Shown: one piece after another, positions 62,327 through 64,000 of the stretch
How the letters are laid out: every line of letters starts with the position of its first letter
Position numbering within the stretch: the first letter of the stretch is position 1
Assembly: GCA_024280945.1 (NCBI GenBank)
Contig: JAMXLO010000002.1
Location: 1-64,000 of the forward strand
Reading direction: 5' to 3'
Length of the DNA: 64,000 bases
Source: Acetobacteraceae bacterium
Lineage (GTDB): Bacteria; Pseudomonadota; Alphaproteobacteria; Acetobacterales; Acetobacteraceae
Translations under genes and position numbers: made by a program
The notes under the pieces: generated by a model
Told to the model about the DNA's origin: nothing
The model's database searches: none
Seen by the model: only the letters and a program-made list of their open reading frames with translations

Positions 62327-63896
62327 ATGCCACCGTGTTATCCCGCTTGATCTGGTTCGCCAGCTCGATCTCCCATGCAAGATAGGCGTGCATCGCCTCT
62401 TCCACCCCGGAGTTTCGATCATAGGCGCGCAAATAGCTATCGATGCACGCTTCGTCGGGGGGATTGGTGCGGTCTTTGACCAGCGGACGACCAAATGCGT
62501 GCCACGCCTCCGTGCCACCCTCGAGAACCCTCACCTCGGCCGGACACAGCGCTTTCACCTCATTCACGGCCAGCCGCGCCGCAATACCGTCAGGCGACGT
62601 GATCACCACGTGCTTCGCGCCGGCGAGTTGCGGCTTCAGCCCGTCCAACCGGGTCCGCACTCCCCAGATTGCGCCGGGGATGTGACCTTCGCGAAAGTCG
62701 ATGCTGCGCGCGAGATCGATCACCACGGTCCCCTCGCCGCTGTCGATCAGACCGACCAGGCCGGTGACGTCGATGGTCGCCGCTTTGCTACCGAGTTCGG
62801 GTACCGGCAGTCGCTCCCGGCCGCTGGTACGGATCGCCTCCAGCCCGCCCTCGACGACGAACACGTTGCGATGACCCATCTGACACAGCCAGGCGCCGGC
62901 CATCCGTGTCCGCACACCGGTGTCGTCCACCAACACGATCCGCGCATTGCGCACACCGATCCATTGATCGGTCGCCTGCACCAACTGCCCGCCCGGCGCA
63001 CTGATGCTGCCGGGACGATGGCCCGCGCGGTACTCCGTCGGATCGCGCACATCGAGGACGTAGAGCGTGCGGTCGTCATCGTCCTCGAACCGTGCCAGGT
63101 CGATTGCGCCGATGACGCCGACGCCTGACTCCTCGGCGAAGGCCTGCGCGCGCCGCAGCGCGGTGGCGGCGGTCTTTGGCGTGCCAGGTGCGAACTTCTC
63201 GGTTCGGCCGCGGTCGCAGCGGAAACCGGCCAGTTCCCAGCCCATCGTGCCGTTGCGCAGCGCCATCACCTTGTTCGGGATGCCGGCACGACGGAGGCTT
63301 TCGGCGCCCATGATGCTGCGGGTGCGGCCGGCGCAGTTCACAACCACCAGCATGTTTGGATCGGGTGCAATATCGCCGATGCGATACACCAGTTCGCCAC
63401 CGGGGACGCTGATACCGGTGGGGATCGACATGCGCACGAATTCCTCGTGCGTGCGGCTGTCGAGCACCACGATATTCTTGCCGGAATCGATCCAGGACTT
63501 GAGGTCCGGCGGATCGACGCTCTCGGTGCCGTAATGGTGCTCGACCCACTCACCGAACGCCTTGGACGGAACATTGACGCCGGAGAACAGTTCGTAGCCA
63601 GCCGCCGCCCATGCTTGGGTACCGCCGTCCAGCACAGCGACATCGGAGCAGCCGATCTCTTCCAGCCAGGAACCGAGCTTTTCTGCCAGGCCGCGGCCGT
63701 CATCGACACAGCAAATGCGTACGCCGAGCCGGGGCAGCAAGGCACGCGCGCGGATCTCCCGTTTCGACATCGGGCAAGGGACCGCCCAGAAAAGATGCGA
63801 GGCACCAAATTCGCCGTCTTCGCGCGCATCCAGTAGTGCAAGCTCCCGACCGTCGAGCAGCCAGGCATGCAGCGTTTTGGCGTCGATGCGTTTCAT
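62295..63896 (-). CDS. Four-domain rhodanese-like protein with a single active-site Cys
   Basis: A 533-residue protein of four consecutive rhodanese domains (about 1-105, 125-225, 255-365, 375-475) plus a C-terminal helical tail. Domain 2 has the active loop VVVNCAGRTRSI with Cys188. In the other domains the loop reads CVDDGRGL, LVDDTGVRTR and TSPDGIAARL, so the catalytic Cys is lost. It may bind or transfer sulfur as a sulfurtransferase with structural copies. Cytoplasmic, no signal. It precedes comF on the same strand. Confidence 0.9.
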   Translation of the reverse strand: MKRIDAKTLHAWLLDGRELALLDAREDGEFGASHLFWAVPCPMSKREIRARALLPRLGVRICCVDDGRGLAEKLGSWLEEIGCSDVAVLDGGTQAWAAAGYELFSGVNVPSKAFGEWVEHHYGTESVDPPDLKSWIDSGKNIVVLDSRTHEEFVRMSIPTGISVPGGELVYRIGDIAPDPNMLVVVNCAGRTRSIMGAESLRRAGIPNKVMALRNGTMGWELAGFRCDRGRTEKFAPGTPKTAATALRRAQAFAEESGVGVIGAIDLARFEDDDDRTLYVLDVRDPTEYRAGHRPGSISAPGGQLVQATDQWIGVRNARIVLVDDTGVRTRMAGAWLCQMGHRNVFVVEGGLEAIRTSGRERLPVPELGSKAATIDVTGLVGLIDSGEGTVVIDLARSIDFREGHIPGAIWGVRTRLDGLKPQLAGAKHVVITSPDGIAARLAVNEVKALCPAEVRVLEGGTEAWHAFGRPLVKDRTNPPDEACIDSYLRAYDRNSGVEEAMHAYLAWEIELANQIKRDNTVAFGVGEASAGH

Positions 63897-63973
63897 GGCG
63901 GCTCCTCCTTGCGTGAGCGTAGGCGCGGGAACGAATGCTTGGCAACGAAGAGTGGCCGGCGCACAGGGAGGTG

Positions 63974-64000
63974 ATGAGCTCTGCCATCGAGATCTTCGAC
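63974..64000 (+). CDS. Start of a gene cut by the window end
   Basis: ATG 63974 follows GGGAGG at fair spacing and opens MSSAIEIFD before the edge. GTG 63971 is an alternative start. It is divergent from the rhodanese gene. Nothing more can be said. Confidence 0.35.

Overview
The window looks like a GC-rich alphaproteobacterial chromosome, most likely Rhodospirillales/Acetobacteraceae-like. The reasons are the mnmG-rsmG-parA-parB chromosome-partitioning block with a parS site inside rsmG, the leuS-lptE-holA block, the neighbouring comF/grxC/DUF1178 and ubiG/lysC/ptsP genes, dense ATGA/GTGA-coupled operons and several palindromic repeat families. The placement is inference from gene content; no 16S or other marker lies in the window and I found no tRNA, rRNA, CRISPR array or intact insertion sequence.

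Layout. 1-4.5 kb: sulfur oxidation genes (cytochrome fragment, fccB/soxF, soxX, soxY, soxZ, an inverted NHL propeller gene, soxA), without soxB or soxCD in view and with an atypical SoxY carrier tail. 4.6-7.4 kb: an isoprenylcysteine methyltransferase-like gene, an orphan metW and an iron-type alcohol dehydrogenase. 7.4-15.8 kb: leuS-lptE-holA facing parB-parA-rsmG-mnmG. 15.8-21 kb: DedA, a thiolase/OB-fold pair, a luciferase-like monooxygenase and an orphan peptide/solute-binding protein. 21-25.1 kb: an XRE regulator, a gene-poor stretch, a secreted tandem-repeat protein, and a FecR protein facing a CHASE2-adenylate cyclase. 25.3-27 kb: ettA.

27.6-32.2 kb is the most interesting accessory block: two short double-glycine-leader peptides, each followed by its own strong hairpin, then a Cys-rich protein, a HlyD-type adaptor and a C39 peptidase-ABC exporter, the last three translationally coupled. 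It reads as a bacteriocin- or signal-peptide secretion system with a Thr/Gly-rich beta-repeat core peptide and no standard modification enzyme. I propose it as the candidate undescribed system.

32-48 kb: small envelope or stress-like proteins, class II aldolase, GNAT, a large orphan sensor kinase, two serine beta-lactamase-fold hydrolases (one with five N-terminal tandem repeats), enoyl-CoA hydratase, two more luciferase-like monooxygenases, Nudix, a pentapeptide-periodic small protein, a CocE-type hydrolase, dienelactone hydrolase and a two-domain VOC dioxygenase. This gene mix suits degradation of organic acids or aromatics. 48-56 kb: a housekeeping run on the minus strand (lysC, nitronate monooxygenase, ptsP, rodZ-like, ispG) whose tail carries a truncated HEPN gene, a MNT nucleotidyltransferase and the VOC gene. 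55.5-58.9 kb: ubiG with an in-frame palindromic insertion, an AbiEii-like two-gene cassette with its own extended -10 promoter, and two hypotheticals. 59-64 kb: DUF1178, grxC, a Rieske dioxygenase alpha/beta pair placed between grxC and comF, comF, a four-domain rhodanese protein with a single active-site cysteine, and the start of one more gene.
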